Origin: Dirofilaria immitis
Taxonomy: Eukaryota > Nematoda > Chromadorea > Rhabditida > Onchocercidae
Assembly: GCA_024305405.1 (NCBI GenBank)
Contig: JAKNDB010000076.1
Span: 124,001-188,000 of the forward strand
Length of the DNA stretch: 64,000 nucleotides
Direction of reading: 5' to 3'
The notes beneath the pieces were generated by a model. The model had not been told where the DNA came from. It saw only the letters and a list, made by a program, of their open reading frames with translations, and searched no databases. Shown here one piece after another: positions 37,801-52,891 of this stretch. A program made the position numbers and the translations under genes. The first letter of the stretch is position 1; every line of letters begins with the position of its first letter.

Positions 37801-40800
37801 ATTGAAATCATAAATAACTATAAATATTTATTCCTTTGTATGTGTATGCTTATATATGCGTTAAATGCTTTTTAATGTATATTTTATTTGCTTATCTGCT
37901 ATTGCATGAACGTATTATTATTCATATTTTTCATGAAATCATTTGAATGATATTCAATAATAAACGCGACGAATCTCTGTGATGAAAGAAAATATAAAGA
38001 TTCATAAACGAATGTGTAAGAGACGTGCTAATTTGTAAGTCAAGATGTTGTAAATCGATTCATATTAGTAATCATGTTCATGTGTTCCAAGGTAAAAGTG
38101 ATGACTATTGTGATCTCAGAACTGATCTCCGAACTATGCGAAAAATCCTAAGTATCAAAATCGTTTTTGAGCTCATTTTTGCTCACGAGGTCAGTTGAAT
38201 GGATAATATCAATGGTCATATTATTCTCTTTTTCATGCTGTTACCGTCATTAATTTATCATATGGAAATCACAATCATTGAGTACATGTTAGAAAAACTT
38301 GTCGTATTAGTGATTTAATTACCAAAGTTTGAGATTGGTGTCTTTGCACTTTATCTTTGGTAACGTTTTGGAGCTTAAGTGAAAATAAAGAATATGCAGC
38401 TCTGTGTATCACGTAGCACAAGGAAAATAAAAATATCTTAACTACATTTAAAACGAAGAAAATCTAATTAAAGCCAAAAACGCAAAAAAATAAGGAAAAA
38501 ATAAGCATTTTCAAAAATAATATGTTTAATTTCACGACATTATTTTACATATTTCTGTATATAATTTAATAATAATTTACCAGTTATGCACATAGTTATT
38601 AAAAGAATATATTTAAGTTCAGTAAGTTAATTAAATTAATTTAATTTGAACTGTTTATTTTCTATCTTTCACAATATATAATTTCAATTGTACGTAATTT
38701 ACTAATCGTGCGAATAATTATCAATAAAAACATGTCAATAAGTTAATTTAATTTAAATTATTTATTTTCTAAGCGTTTCGTTAAATATTTGTAATTTTAC
38801 CACAAATATATGAAATAACAGAGGAGTTAAAATAAAAAGAAATGAAAAAAAGGAAGCAAAGAAAAAAACAGAAAATTAAGTTTTATTTTTTTAAATAAAA
38901 TAAAATCGATGATAGCGGGTTTCTTTTATCTTGCTTCTTTAAAAAAGTTATTATTTTTAAGGTATAAAAAACAAAATAAAAAAACGGAAGAGGGGAAGAA
39001 ATTAAAAATAAATCATTCAGTATATAAAGTAGCTTTAACATCGATTTTATAGACAAAACATTTTGAAAAAATACAAAAATAAACAAATAAAAAGAAATAA
39101 AGTTAAAAAGAAAGATTAAAAAATGGATGAATCAATCTTTTTAATTCACTTTTTTGTTCAATTTTTGCAATCTAATAAAGTAAAAAATTTTATTTCAGAA
39201 AAATTTGAAATTAAAAGAAAAGGAAAAATTTCTTTTGAATTATTTCATTTTTATGTTTTCCGTTTACATATACCTTTAATGATCAGAAATTTTTCATTTT
39301 CGCAAATACTGAAGATACTTTTTCTTTTTCTTCCATTTGAAATAAAAATTTAAGTAATTTTGTGCACATTTATATATTTGAATTCAAGCACTTATATAAT
39401 TGAATTAAATATATAAATATGCATGCATATATACTTTTAAAAAGTTCGAGTAAAAAGGTATCAATTACTTTCGTCGTAAAAGAAGGAAAGGAAAGTTTTT
39501 TTCGTTTTCTCTTTTTTTGATTTGATACTATGCCAAACAAATTGTCATGTATAATTGAAAACGAACATTTTGAAAATGAATTTGTTGAAAAAAGGATAAA
39601 AAGCTAAGGAAAATAAGGATGAAAAATTGCTTTTCTCGTATTCTGAGGTAAAGAAGAAATGTTTCTTTTTTAAATTTAATACTATTCAATCCAATCATTA
39701 TGCACAGTTTGATAAGGATATTTTGAAAAAGAAAATGTCAAAATTTAGTCAAATTAAAAAATGTAAAAAATTTCTTTTGTTGTAGAAAAGAAATAGATTT
39801 TTAAATTTGATATTATCCTAAGAAAATTACTGTATAAAATTCGATACGAATAATTTAAAAAAAAAGAATTGTGAATATTAAAAAAATAAATATATAAAGC
39901 ACATATAATTGAGTATATTATTCGTTATTTTCATTTTTCATTTTCTGAAAATATTTTATCCGTTTTCATTCAGTAAATATTGTCATTGTTAAATAAATGA
40001 ATGCTGAAAAAATAAAGAATCATACCTATTTTTATCAGTGGTAATACTATTATTATAATTACGACGATTAACATCATGATGATGTTACGATGATGCTTAA
40101 TAATTTCATATTATGATCGTGATAGCGGATGATTAGTATTTTTTCAATAGTATAACGATAAAAGTATTTTTCGATGATGTTGACAATAATGATTAATATT
40201 AATATAATAACGACGAGTAAATAATATCATAATATGATGACGGTTCAATATTATAATCGTAATAAAGATTAATTAGTATTATTCGATAGCGATGATAATA
40301 AGGAATAATATTAATATATAATGATGAAAAAAATAATGTAGGGAATAATGAATAAAATTATTATAGTGATGACGGCAAATTAATATTGTGATAAGGACAA
40401 TGAGACTAATGATGATAAAAATGGAAATGAGGACAATTAACATAACAATAACAATGATAATGATAAGAATAATTATGATCTTTCATAAGTAAATATTGTT
40501 ATTGCTAAACGGATCATGATAATTTGTAAATGGACTCTTGATTATTTGATATCAATAATCAAATTAGGCATCGGTTGTTCATGTGATGATAAATAAATAA
40601 TGATGACAATTATAATTTGTCAAAAAAACCTGAGGACCTACGCAACTGAAACAAAATTTTTAAATATACTTAATAGAATTAAAATAAAAATTTGATAATA
40701 AATTCCCTAAATGTTTTCGAATAGAAATTAAAAATTCTTGAAGTGCACATTTTCTAACATCGTGCAAATAATATAGGCAAATGATTAATCGATTATTTGT

Positions 40801-43800
40801 AATAATATTGTTGCATCAAAAATTAAGTGAATAAATAAACAAAATGTTTGGCTAAATCAATGAAGATAATTAATCAACTAATTAATCAATAATTAACTAT
40901 GAATACAGTAATTATCAGTAAATACATAAAAATTAATAAAAAGTTTTATAGTGCAATTATCCAAAAAGATTACTTATTTTTATCAATGATAAAAATTTAG
41001 TCTAATATACTCTATTAAATTAAACATTGACAATTTCAAAAACCTAAAATCTACTTTTATCTTATCATTACCTTTATTTATATTAATAACATAGAATCTA
41101 CTATCTATTATCAAGTGAATTGTTCTAAACTAAATTCAGAGATAGGTCAAATGTCAAACCATTCTATATTATTTTATTCAATTTTAGCGGAGAAAATGAA
41201 TATAATGAATACATATATTCAGAAAGGTCACTTATTCACTATAAAAATATTTGATCAATATTTTTATATTATTCATTTATTGATGAATGAATTTTTAAAT
41301 TTCAATTTAAATTTTATTTTTTTATAAAATGCAAATCAATTCTTTTTAAAAAACATTCGTTTTCTTTTTTTCTGGTGAAGGAAATTTTCGTAAGCAATAA
41401 ATATATTATTTCATGAATTCTTTATTTTTATTTTTTAATGAAATATTTCGATAAATGCAAAATCGTGTAAATATATATTAATCAGTGTAATTGCATTTAA
41501 ATAAATATTAAATTCATGATGATTATTTGATAAAGCAGCCAACTTATTGATGCTTTTATTATAATATATAAAATTTATATTAATTTTATTTCTAAATAAT
41601 TAATATAATTAATAAATTGGTAGTGTTAAATGTTTACAAGACTTTTTCAATTCTTTTCATCAAAAGCAAATAAAACTGATGATTTATGTCAATAAATTAA
41701 TTAAAATTTAAAATTTTTTTATTCCTTCGTATCGATGAAATCAGTTCAGATTTTTATTTCGCTATATTAGCAAATTAATAAATCAATTAAAATTTACAAT
41801 TTAATAATAAAATAATTAAATTTTGGAAAAGAAAGTAAATAAATATGTATGTAACAAAGTGAGAACTTTTTTCCTTTTATTGATACGAATAATAAAATAA
41901 ATTCAAAATTATTTTTTTTTGATATGATAAAAGAGTAACAGAAGAAATATGATGACGCACTAATTTTGATAAAAACAGAATTTTTTATCCCAATGGGTCA
42001 ATAAATTTTCTTTTTTTTTCAATATTTTATTGTTCATCATAATGTCGAAATTTTTTAAATGATATAAATGGAAATATACGATTCAATAACATAAAAATTA
42101 TTTATCAAATTTATTTAAACCTGATATTTTAAATCAATTATTACAAATAAATGCACTTGAAATTCATTCTTTCGTTCATAGAATTTGAAATTTAATTTTT
42201 TTTAATTGAAAAGATTTTTTGAATTGAAATTGTAGGAAATAAATTTTAATTTATGCATTCATACAAATTGTAATTTAATTCAAATTTAAAAAAGAAGGAG
42301 AGAAGATGTTAATAAAGTTAAGAGTAAATTAAGGAATTCATCATATAAAAAAGCAAAGAAATCAAGATTTAACTTTATCTCTTTCATTTTTAAGAAATGG
42401 TAAGAAACCGTAGTACTAGACGAAATTTGCCGTAATAACAAAACTATTTTTTCAATTTATGCCACTTCTTTAATTAATCATACCGCGATAAGAAAAATTA
42501 AATCCAACCATTGCATTATTTATATACACCATTAGCTATTTTACATACCGAAGAAAAAGTTTTTTGCAAATTTTCAATTCGGATTACTGTATTTTATGGT
42601 GATAATTACTAATAATTATTATGAATACATTACAAGCAGAAATAATTTTTCATAATAATAATTCAAAGTTATTCATAATAACAACTCAAAACTATTTCTT
42701 TGAAGAATAATTGGAAAATTCGTTAAAAATTAAAAATGTATTCACAATAATTCCGACAGCTTGTGAATGATTGTAAGTGCTACAAAAAGGTAAGTATTTT
42801 TAACCAATAATTAATTAATGATATTAATAATCATTGATATTAATTTTTGTTAACAATAACTGTATTATTAACATGGTTTGAAAAATCATTGTCATAATCA
42901 CTTAATTATTTTGACTGCATTATAGAACTAACAATAATATAAAAATCGGTTTAAAATAAAATAAGTTAGAAAAAGGATTACTTATTAAATTCCTGAATTT
43001 GATATAATAAAAGAAATTGATGATTATAAATAAATACCTTCGATTTATTTGATAAAAATTACAAAATTTATATTTTTCATGGTAATGATGATGATATTAA
43101 TTGATGACAATGACGTTAATGTCGCCATAATTATGAGAACAATGAAAATTAAGCTGATATTATCCGATTACATTAAGTTAAAATTATCCGATCTCAGATA
43201 TTAATTAATATACAAAATATTGATGAAGGTCTGATAAAATATATTAATATCAAGAAATTTCTTATATAAATAATATGGAATTTTTACAAACAATAACAAT
43301 TAGTTCGTAACTTCTTTTCTTTCTTTCTCTCTCTTTTCCCTTTTTCATCTTCTTATAATAATTTTAATATTGCAATAATAATGGTATCAGCAATAAATAA
43401 TAACAATGATGGTAATGGTAATAATAATAAAATGACAATAATAATAACGATATCAATAGCATTAGTGATAATAATAATAACAGCAACAATTCATAACATA
43501 TAAATCACTCGAATATTATAGCATTTTGGTGATTCTATATGATCGTAAATGAAATAGTTAAACACTGCACGGAATTCTCTCATCAACTAAATTTATCAAT
43601 TTTACTGATCAGTGAGAAGGATTGTTATGAGCATTATCGAGAGTATCAAAACTGAGTCAAACTTGTTTAAAATCTTTTCCGTGGATGAACTTTTTGCTAG
43701 AAAAATTAAAAAAAACTTTCGATGATATAAATTAAACTTTTTACAAAAACATCTAAAATATTTATGCAATTACAAATATTTATTTCAGCTTGTTTTTTTT

Positions 43801-43996
43801 CGCATATGATGCAATAAATATAGGAATTAAATTTTATACTTAAAAATTATTTAATTTAAAAAGAAAGATTAAGAAGCAGTAGAGAGAAAAAATATAATTA
43901 TTAATTTTAAATGATCGAGAAGTTTGTTCAAGTCTTTTAAAAGAATTATATGTATTTTTTTCTTTTTATTTACTTCTAAATTTTATCACTTCGACC

Positions 43997-44092
43997 ATTA
44001 TCTAAAACTTTAAATATCAATCTATCATATACGATATGAAAACTATTACCTAAAACTTTAAATATCAATCTATCATATACGATATAAAACTT
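43997..44092. repeat. 48-bp tandem duplication
   Basis: Two adjacent copies with a period of exactly 48 bases start at 43997 and 44045. They differ at only a few positions (for example TCTAAAA versus CCTAAAA) and share AAATATCAATCTATCATATA. High identity in such a drifting background means the duplication is recent. Confidence 0.9.
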
Positions 44093-46017
44093 TTACAATA
44101 ATTTTACCGACCAAAGAACTTAAAATGGAAGAAAGAGAGAAGGCGAAAAAACCTGAATTAAGCACTTGTTGGTTGATATTGTAAGTTGGAAAACTCAAGG
44201 ACAAATTGTTACTAAATGAAACTAAAACGAATATGAAACGAATTAAATAAATGAAATTGATATAATGCTAATAGTTTGGATAAAATTACGGTATGATATA
44301 TATAATCACAATTATTCGATCGTGTTTTTATAATTAGAAAAGAATGCTATATCAAATCAAAAAAAAGTAATATCAGAACGCAGAAACAACTTTTTATTAA
44401 TTTCCGAGGTATTTCTTTATTTTTATAGCATTTTTTCTCTCTCTTCCTTTCCCTCTCGTTCTCTCTGCTTTTATCGATGATTTATGAAAATTTAAAAATC
44501 TCAAAACCATTAGTAATATATAATAATAAAATGTATCATTTTTATTATTTAAAATATTAACTACTTAAACTAATGGAAAAAAAAGTTGGTCCATATGTAA
44601 TTTTTAGAAAAATTGTATAATTATTTAATAAATGTTATTTGTTAATTTTTAAATGCAAATTATTCGATTTAATGATAATTTAATAAAATAAAAAATATTT
44701 CAAACAAAGCTTAAAATACGCTTTATAAATAATCATTTTTAATTTGCTAAAGTTAAATTTGTCCAGAAAATTAACTATTTGTTATTCTGTAAAATCAAAT
44801 TTATTTCCAAGTTAATTCGCTTTTAATTTTTTAGAATAAATTCGTCGGAAAATCAATTATCATTAAGTTTCCGTTTTTCTCGTCTAAAACAATAATAGAT
44901 TGTATTCGTTAATATTTTTGTTAACAGTTATCAATAGGATTTTATTGCATATTTGAATTTGATTAAGAAATTTAAAGAGAAAATATTAGTATAAAATTAT
45001 GAAATTTCTTCCTTCAAAATTTTCCATTTTTTTCGAAATTCAAAATTATATAAGGTTAGCTCAAATCATAGAATGAATTTTTTAACAGTTACTGAGTTAT
45101 AATCTATTGATAAGTAATCGAGTAACTAGGAATTAGAAAAAATTAATTTCTGCATTTTTTTCCGTCATTTTCATATATTAGATCATTTCCAATATATTAA
45201 GAATACAAATGATATGATGAAAATAGATCGTGATGTCATTGCCAAAACACAATTATATTTATCACAAAAAAATAGTGACACTTCATATACATATAGATTA
45301 TAGCTTAGTAATTGTTAAATTCATTCTATAATTTGATATGTATATATAACTGCGTTATTGTTTTTTTCCATATCAAAAATAGGATATGTGATATGATAGT
45401 CAATGATAAAAATATTAGTAATAAGATAATGATAAAAATATTTACGTAATAATGAGAACTTACATATTATTAATTGAATAGGGATTAAAATTTATGTTTC
45501 AGAAAAGACAAATTTATAAAAAAAAAAAAGTGAATAAATGATTTATTTCTTGCCACAAGAAATTTATATAATAATTTTACAAAGGATTTTTAAAAAAACT
45601 TTTAAAAGTTAATTGTTATGTTAAAATAGATTAAGTGGAAAAACGACGAAGTTGGAAAAAATGGGCATGAAATGAGGGTGATTTTAGTTTTCAAACTTAT
45701 TTACATATTGCTATCTATCATCATCATCATCATCAATCATCAATCATCATCATCATCATCAACATCAAACATTCTATTAAGTGATATAAGACCTGATTGC
45801 TATTTTTTAACTATCCATTCATCAAATTCTTGTTTTATAAAATTTTATTCGTTTTCCTCTTCTTTTTTCAACTCAAATTTTAAAAGAAAAAAAATTAATT
45901 GAACTAAAACAAAAATTATAACCATAATTAACATAAATTTATGAAAATTGAATGAAACAAATGAATTGGTTCGTATTTAGCGTTTAAATTAATTGAGCAC
46001 ATATGTATGCGTCTACT

Positions 46018-46165
46018 TATCAAAAATGTTAGTTTAAAACTTATTTCTTATCAAAACGTGGACAAAAACGTAAATTTAAAACATATCTCTGATCAAAAAC
46101 GTGAATGAAAGCGTAAACTTAAAACTTGCTGTTTATAAAAAAACGTGAATGAATTTAAAACTTGT
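46018..46165. repeat. Short tandem repeat around ATCAAAACGTGAATGAAAACG
   Basis: Three imperfect units of roughly 45-55 bases share TATCAAAAACGTG, AACGTAAA and TTTAAAACTT. The last is truncated. Confidence 0.65.
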
Positions 46166-47888
46166 TAAAATTAAATTTTAGATTATGCTGAATATATAGA
46201 TTTGTTTTTTAATATTTTCTTATCAACGACTGAAATAAATGATTTTAAAACGAGAGATAAAGTAATTTAATTTTAATACAATGAATTAAAATTTATTGAG
46301 ATTTTCAAAATCACATAAGGCATATGAATTATCCTATTTTTCAGGAAGACAATAAGTTGTCTTCTTCAAAAAAATCTTTTTACTATAATTATAAAACTAA
46401 AGGAGCGGACATATGCGAATGGATTCAATGAAAATAAAAAAGTAGCGAGCATATTTGATTACGTAATTCATCACGTAAGTAACGTGATAAATGTTATTGT
46501 CAGGAATTATATGGGAAATAATGCAAATAATAACGAATTTGGCGAATTTTCATCAAAAATTTAAATGCTAATCAAAACAACACAAAAAGATAATTAAGTA
46601 AAAGAAAAGAAAAAGAAATAAAAATAAAAATCCAAATTAATAAAAAGATTTTTTGACCTTTTTTCTAATCTCTTATTACCAAAACATCAGTAAAAGTTTA
46701 TTACGAAATGATCAGTAATAATAATTACTAACAATTCTTCGTGAAATTTATTCAAAATGAATTGATAATTTGTTAAAAATTGAAAAACTTCAATTAACAA
46801 GTTTTCCTTTTCCAAATAAATTATATTTTGCCATATTATATAGCCAAATAAAAAAATAACAAAAAATTTTTTGAAAAATTGTTATTTTACGAAAAAAAGA
46901 AAGCTTAATATTTTATTCATTGCAATTGCTAATGGAAAGAAGGAAAATGGCTTTGTTTATTTTTTTTTTCGAAAGAAGTTATAAAACTTTGATTGATTAT
47001 AAAAAAATTTCGACAACAAATTTTTTTTCATTTATTCCGTTAAAAGACTTTTATTTTTAATTTAAATTTCCTAAAAATAAGTTAATTTATCACAGTTTTT
47101 TGGAAATTTTATTAAACTTTTTTAGTTTGTTCTTTTTTGTAAATAAAAAAAGAGAATATTTTCGGTTGGTAAGATTCAAATATCAAAATGATTCAAAACG
47201 ACATTTTCACAATAACAAAATACAATAATATATTACATATCGATTAAAAAGAGAGAAAAAATTGATGCAAATGGAAGAATTTAGTGAAAGAAAATTTGAA
47301 TGAAAAAAAATTTTTAGAGAAATTTTTAATTAAAAATTAAGAACGTTTAATTAAAAATGTTTCTTATGTTGTTTTATTATTTCTTAGATAATAACTTAAT
47401 TTACATATATGGTGAAATTTAAAAAACAAAAATTCTGATTTCTTTTTTTAAAAAACATATAATAGATAATAAAAATTTGATAAAATGTTTCATTTCGAAA
47501 TGTAGCTTTTATAAGTGGTATTAAAATACATGATATGTTGTTGATAGTTAACTAATCAAGTAATTAATTAACTAATGAAGTTGGCGTTTTAATCAGTTAA
47601 CCGGTTTTAATTGATTAATTTATCGATGAAATAAAATAATAACAAATAAATCATGATTTTTCCAATTGCATATTATTATGAATTCGGCAAATATTATTGA
47701 TATATGAATGTCTTGTTTAAAAAAATTTTTTTCTAAAAAAGGAAATGTATTTTTGCAGTTTGATTTGTATAGTTTAATCGATAACTTATCATCAACTATT
47801 ATATATTATAAAATGTATTTAATATTGCTAAATTTGTTTAACGAATTTCAGATAATAATTTAGTAAACGTTATTAGATATATAAATAA

Positions 47889-48180
47889 TACACATATGTT
47901 GATGCAATTTTCGATAATATATTAATGACAGTAATTTTAGTAATAATAATGATAATAGCAATTTCGGTAATAACAACAATTTATAAACTTCACTGATGTA
48001 TTAGTAATAATGGTTGCAATTTTAGTAATAATAATAATAATAGTGATTTTAGCAATAATAACAGTAATAATTTCGATAATAATACATATGCTGGTGTAGA
48101 ATTCACTAATATATTAATCGTGATAGTTTTAGCAACAATAACAATAATTTTAGTAATGATAATGATAATAATAATTTTGA
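47889..48180. repeat. Long-period direct repeat (about 195 bp)
   Basis: ACACATATGTTGATGCAATTTTC at about 47890 returns as ACATATGCTGGTGTAGAATTC at about 48085. Both are followed by ATATATTAAT, then a TTTTAGTAATAATAATGATAATA-type tract. The copies have diverged. The material is AATAAT-rich with interspersed TTTTAG words. Confidence 0.5.
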
Positions 48181-49116
48181 TAGAAAATAATAATTTTGGT
48201 AATAATATAGCAGTGTTGAAATGCAGTAATGAGAAGAATTCATTGAATTAATGAAAAGTCCAAATTAATTCTAATATTTTATTTTGTTATTATTCTTATC
48301 AGTTGCCAGCCATTAGTATTATTTTTTTCCCAGTAAAATCTTAATTAATGTTCATGCATTTCTGTCAATGTTTTACAAATTGGCTAAATTTTCTTTTCCT
48401 TAAAATGAATTGATTAATGATGTACTGATCATAGCAATAAAAATGATAGAAGATATATATAATCATAATGATAATAATAGCGATAAAAAGAAAAGGAAGA
48501 AAAGTAAATAAAAGAACGAAAATATTATGAAGAATGATTTCAAAAAATTCCAATTCAATAAAATTAAGTACTAAATTCTGCATTTTAAAAATAAAAATGA
48601 TTTATCACAAAATAATTGATAAAAATATTGGTTTAACAAACAAAATGATAGAATATTTGATAAGAAAAAGTTCTTAAATTTACCAACAAGAATTGATGGA
48701 AATTTTATCAAAAAAATAAATAAATAAATGATGATAATGAATAAGAAGAAATATATTTAAAAATTTATCTAATATTTCAAATAAAGAGCAAGAAAGAGAG
48801 AGAGAAGAGAGGAAAAAGAGAGTGAGAAAAGAGAAAATAGAATGAAGGAAAGAGAGAATGCATTTTTAAATATTTGCAATATAATTTTTAAAAAAATTAT
48901 TTAAAAAGTTTATTGAATATATTTTGAAAAAATGGCTCTCTTTTTCAATTTTATTTTCTTGCGCTTTCTTTCTTTCCTTTTTTTCTTTAATTTAAAAATA
49001 TGAAAGAAATATTAAATTATTGCTAATTATTTTTATTTTATTAAATATTTGAGCATATATTTAAAAAAATGAATTCCTTCACTCTTCCGCCTTATTTTCT
49101 TATACTTTTACTCTTT

Positions 49117-49125
49117 CACTCTCTT

Positions 49126-49162
<37 letters not shown>
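49117..49162. repeat. (TC)n microsatellite
   Basis: About 20 CT units in a pyrimidine-rich tract, preceded at 48790-48860 by a purine-rich GAGA tract. Confidence 0.9.
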
Positions 49163-49167
<5 letters not shown>

Positions 49168-50094
49168 TTCCTTTGTTTTTTTAAAGTTATGGGAAAAAAG
49201 TGTCAAAGTATTATTAGTTATTTCATTTTATATAATTATTATGTATTATAAGATAGGCGGTTGAATGAAAGAAAGAAATTCTAGCTTAATTATTCAAAAA
49301 TTTTTATATCAAGCAAAGTTTATCAAAAAAAAAAAATTGACAAAAATTAGTTTGACTTTTTTCATTGAAAGATTAGAAAGCTAAAAGTAAAAGAAAAGAA
49401 GAAAAGAAAAAGTGAATTGTTCATTTTTTTCTATTCTTAGTAAAATAATAATTCAACAAAAATCAAAAATGATACATTTGAAAAGGAAGAATAAAATAAT
49501 GCACAGAAAGACGTCCGGTTGATGAAAATGAAAATATTGAAGAGAATAGCAAACCAAAAACGAATTCGATTAACAAATCGATGGTTATTTCATTTTTAAT
49601 TGTTATATTTTTTATTTTGTAATGTGAAGTATTTGAAGAAAAAGTGAATGGTACCAGTAAATACAGTTGAAATTTTCAATTTCAAAATCAATCGTTCAAA
49701 TAATTTTTCTGTAGTTGAAAAATTTTTTCGACTAAAAATTACTTTATGACCAATTTCAATTTCCTTTTTTTTTTAAATATTTTAATCTATTTATGTAACA
49801 TATTTGATAAAATAAGTTTTATCATAAAAGATAAATCACGTTTGATAAGTCGTATTCAATTAATTAAATATTATCAAAAAAACACCTGATTAATTAGAAG
49901 ATATTTGGTTAATTAAAAACTGCAGTGAGAATATTCGAATGATTTAATATAATGATAAAAGATATTTAAATAATTAGGTATTATAATTGTAAATATTTAA
50001 TGAGTAAAATATTGCAATAAAAATATATTCTATTAATAATGTTATAATAAAAGATATTTGATTGATTAAGCATGATAAGGATGATGTTTTCATT

Positions 50095-50128
50095 CTATAT
50101 ATATGTATATATATATATATATATATAT
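50095..50128. repeat. (TA)n microsatellite
   Basis: TATATA tract with a single TG interruption, about 34 bases. Confidence 0.9.
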
Positions 50129-52355
50129 GAATGATGTGAGAGAGATGCAAATAAAATTGATAAGAAATAAAAATTAAAAATTGTTTAATTTTCGATTATC
50201 TTTTTAGTATATATTTGATTCTTTTTGGATACTATATATTTAATCTGTTCGAATCGTATTTAAACTGTAAATTGTAATATTTTAAGCATATTTTTTATAT
50301 AAATTTTTATGCTTTCAATGTATAAAATAATTGATAAAAATTGGCACCCTATATCGTAATTAGATAATAGCGATATCCACATATATTGAAATAACATAAT
50401 TATGATGACTGATAAGCTGTTATATTATCGATTGGTTATATTGTTCCACATAGAACGATAATGATGATATTGTTATGATGCTTCATCATTCTTTTACAGA
50501 TCATATTCCGATTGATATTATTATTGTTATCAGTAAATTTTTATTGATAGTTAAAAAAATTGTAAAAGAATTTCGACATTCCTTATAAAATCATTTTATG
50601 ATATTGATAATATCTGCAAAAAATATAAATAATAGAATCGACCTTTTCTATCTTTATCAATATGATAAGTTTTAATTATTTCTATTCTCTCCATTCATAA
50701 ATAAATTCAGCTACATAAATTTTGTATAATTAATGTATGTTTTACGGCAATTTTTAAAAACTCTTAGAACAAATAAGTAACGAATCTTATAATTAAGTGT
50801 ATTCACAGTAAACATTCATTAATTTTACATTTACCGTATTCACGTAGAAACAATCGTACAGTACCGCTTAGTAACAAATAATAACAACAAATATTTAACA
50901 AGAAATATTTCTCTAATCTTACATTTACCATGTATTAAAATAACGACATAGTAGTAGTAATATACAATAAATAGATAAGTGAAATGAAATTCATATTTTA
51001 CGGAGAAAAAAATTTTTTTCTAAATTTATTTATCCAAACTAATATATTCTGATATAATGCTATCTTGAAAAACGGTGTTACCATTGAAGAAAAAATATAT
51101 TTATCAAACTAATTCGAACTGAACTATTTGTACTGATAATGTTATCATTTGATAACGATCATCTGATTTTTTAGCTTCTCCATATTATTTGCTTCCTTCA
51201 CTTCTCACTTTTATAAACTATTTTACTATATTTACATTAATAAATCAGCGAAAAAATAATATAGAAAAGTTCTCTTGTAGTTCATATATATATATATATA
51301 GCATGTAAAACTTGTAAATATTAACAATCGAATTAAAAACAAAAATAAAAACTAAAATCAAACTATTAATAACGTTTATAAACGACTGATTAAATTTGAT
51401 TCAAATAGTCATTTAAAATTTGGAATTGAGTGATTAATTTTAATTAAAAATTGAAAAATATTACTAATGAGATTGTGAAAAAAACATGAAAAAATAATTT
51501 AATTTAGCATTCATATTTAAAATTGATATACTTAAATTTTGAATTCGAATATCATTAGAAATTAAAATTTATGCATTGTTGCAAGAATTAATGTTTTCCA
51601 AAAAATATTTGAAATAAACAAAAAAGCTAAAGTATAAACATATTAACCTGAAAAGTTAATAAATTAAGTTTCATTATTACTTCCAAATTCGGATAATTAT
51701 TCCCCATAAACTGATGAATTTGCTTAAAATTAACGATAGGACTTGATTTTATTTTGAATTAAAAAAAAAAGAAATTGCATATTATATATCACCCAATCAT
51801 ATTTCAAATATTTATAATTTCATTGTGTCACATAGTCACATGTTGCTGAACTTTAGTGCAAAAGCAAAAAAAAAACTAAGCTTTGTGAAATCTTTTTCCG
51901 TCGTTAATTGAAAAGGAAATCATCATTTAATCTTACACAATATTATTGAAATTTAATGAAAGATTTGAAGAAAAATTTGATAAAAATTAGTTATTAAATA
52001 TAATCTAGGAAGAGATCTAATAGTCAATCATTTAGAATTAATAAAAATTAATTAAAATTGATAAAAATTTTAAGAAATGGAAGAGAATATTTTTTCTATC
52101 TAATTTAATGGATTATTTTAGACTACGAAGTTTTTTGAATTTATGACAGTAATTTTTAGTTTCAAATTAAAAATTGCATGATATTGATATGAATTAAGGA
52201 GTCGAATATTTAAGAATCCCAAATAAGTTTCATTTGACAAAAGATTATGGAAAGATTTGTTTAATCTTTATAATGCAATAATTATAAATAAATCAATGAC
52301 GATTTGATATTACTCTATATAGTAAATCAATACTGTAAGCTTCTTGAAAAAAACC

Positions 52356-52437
52356 AAAATTATGGTTTCTGCCTTTCCTAGCGCCACATCTCGGGATTTC
52401 CACAATGGGAAGGGATGCTGTAGTTTATCATAATTTT
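52356..52437 (+). ncRNA. Candidate structured RNA: 82-nt imperfect hairpin
   Basis: The ends AAAATTATG and CATAATTTT pair perfectly (9 bp), and CTTTCC pairs with GGGAAG further in (one G-U), enclosing a GC-rich loop. The locus is far more GC-rich than its surroundings. It lies 470 bases from the tRNA gene. The size resembles a miRNA precursor, but the inner stem is interrupted. Expression is unknown. Confidence 0.3.
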
Positions 52438-52886
52438 GATATTAGCCAGGTTCAAATGTTATAAGCTCGAAATTTCAACATGATGAAGTTTTGACCGGAT
52501 TATTCGGCAAATTTATAACTTTAAAATTGATGCATTTCGTAAAAATGCATCAATCAATATCAATGATTTGAATGAAATTATTTTAGTAGTTGTTTTTAAA
52601 GATTGAATAAATATTCTAAAATCTTGAAAGAAAAGGCCTACAAATATCTTTAATTGTTAAGAAATATAAAAGTATATAAGCTAAAGTATTGGTCCAAAAT
52701 TTGTCAAATTATTACAAAATAATTTAAAAATTTAATTAATCAAATTAAATGGTAAAATTACCGTTTCCTGATTGACATCCCCATTTTTCCTCTCTCTCTC
52801 TCTATATATATATATCTTTCTGTCTGTTTTCCTTAATAACAATTAGTGATAAAAGAACTGAATGTGTATAAACAAATATGCCGCGG

Positions 52887-52891
52887 AAAAA
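52887..52891 (-). terminator. Pol III terminator of the tRNA gene
   Basis: On the minus strand a TTTTT run lies 14 bases after the tRNA 3' end. This is the usual RNA polymerase III stop signal. Confidence 0.75.

Noticed and set aside
39123..39353. 76-residue Phe/Lys-rich frame
   Set aside because: Composition is what AT-rich DNA gives by chance and there is no splice or family support.
45672..45902. Possible small secreted protein with hydrophobic start and Ser run
   Set aside because: The Ile/Ser core is an ATC repeat, the rest is low complexity, and there is no homology or splice support.
49069..49251. Small protein with Leu-Ser repeats
   Set aside because: Encoded by the TC microsatellite.
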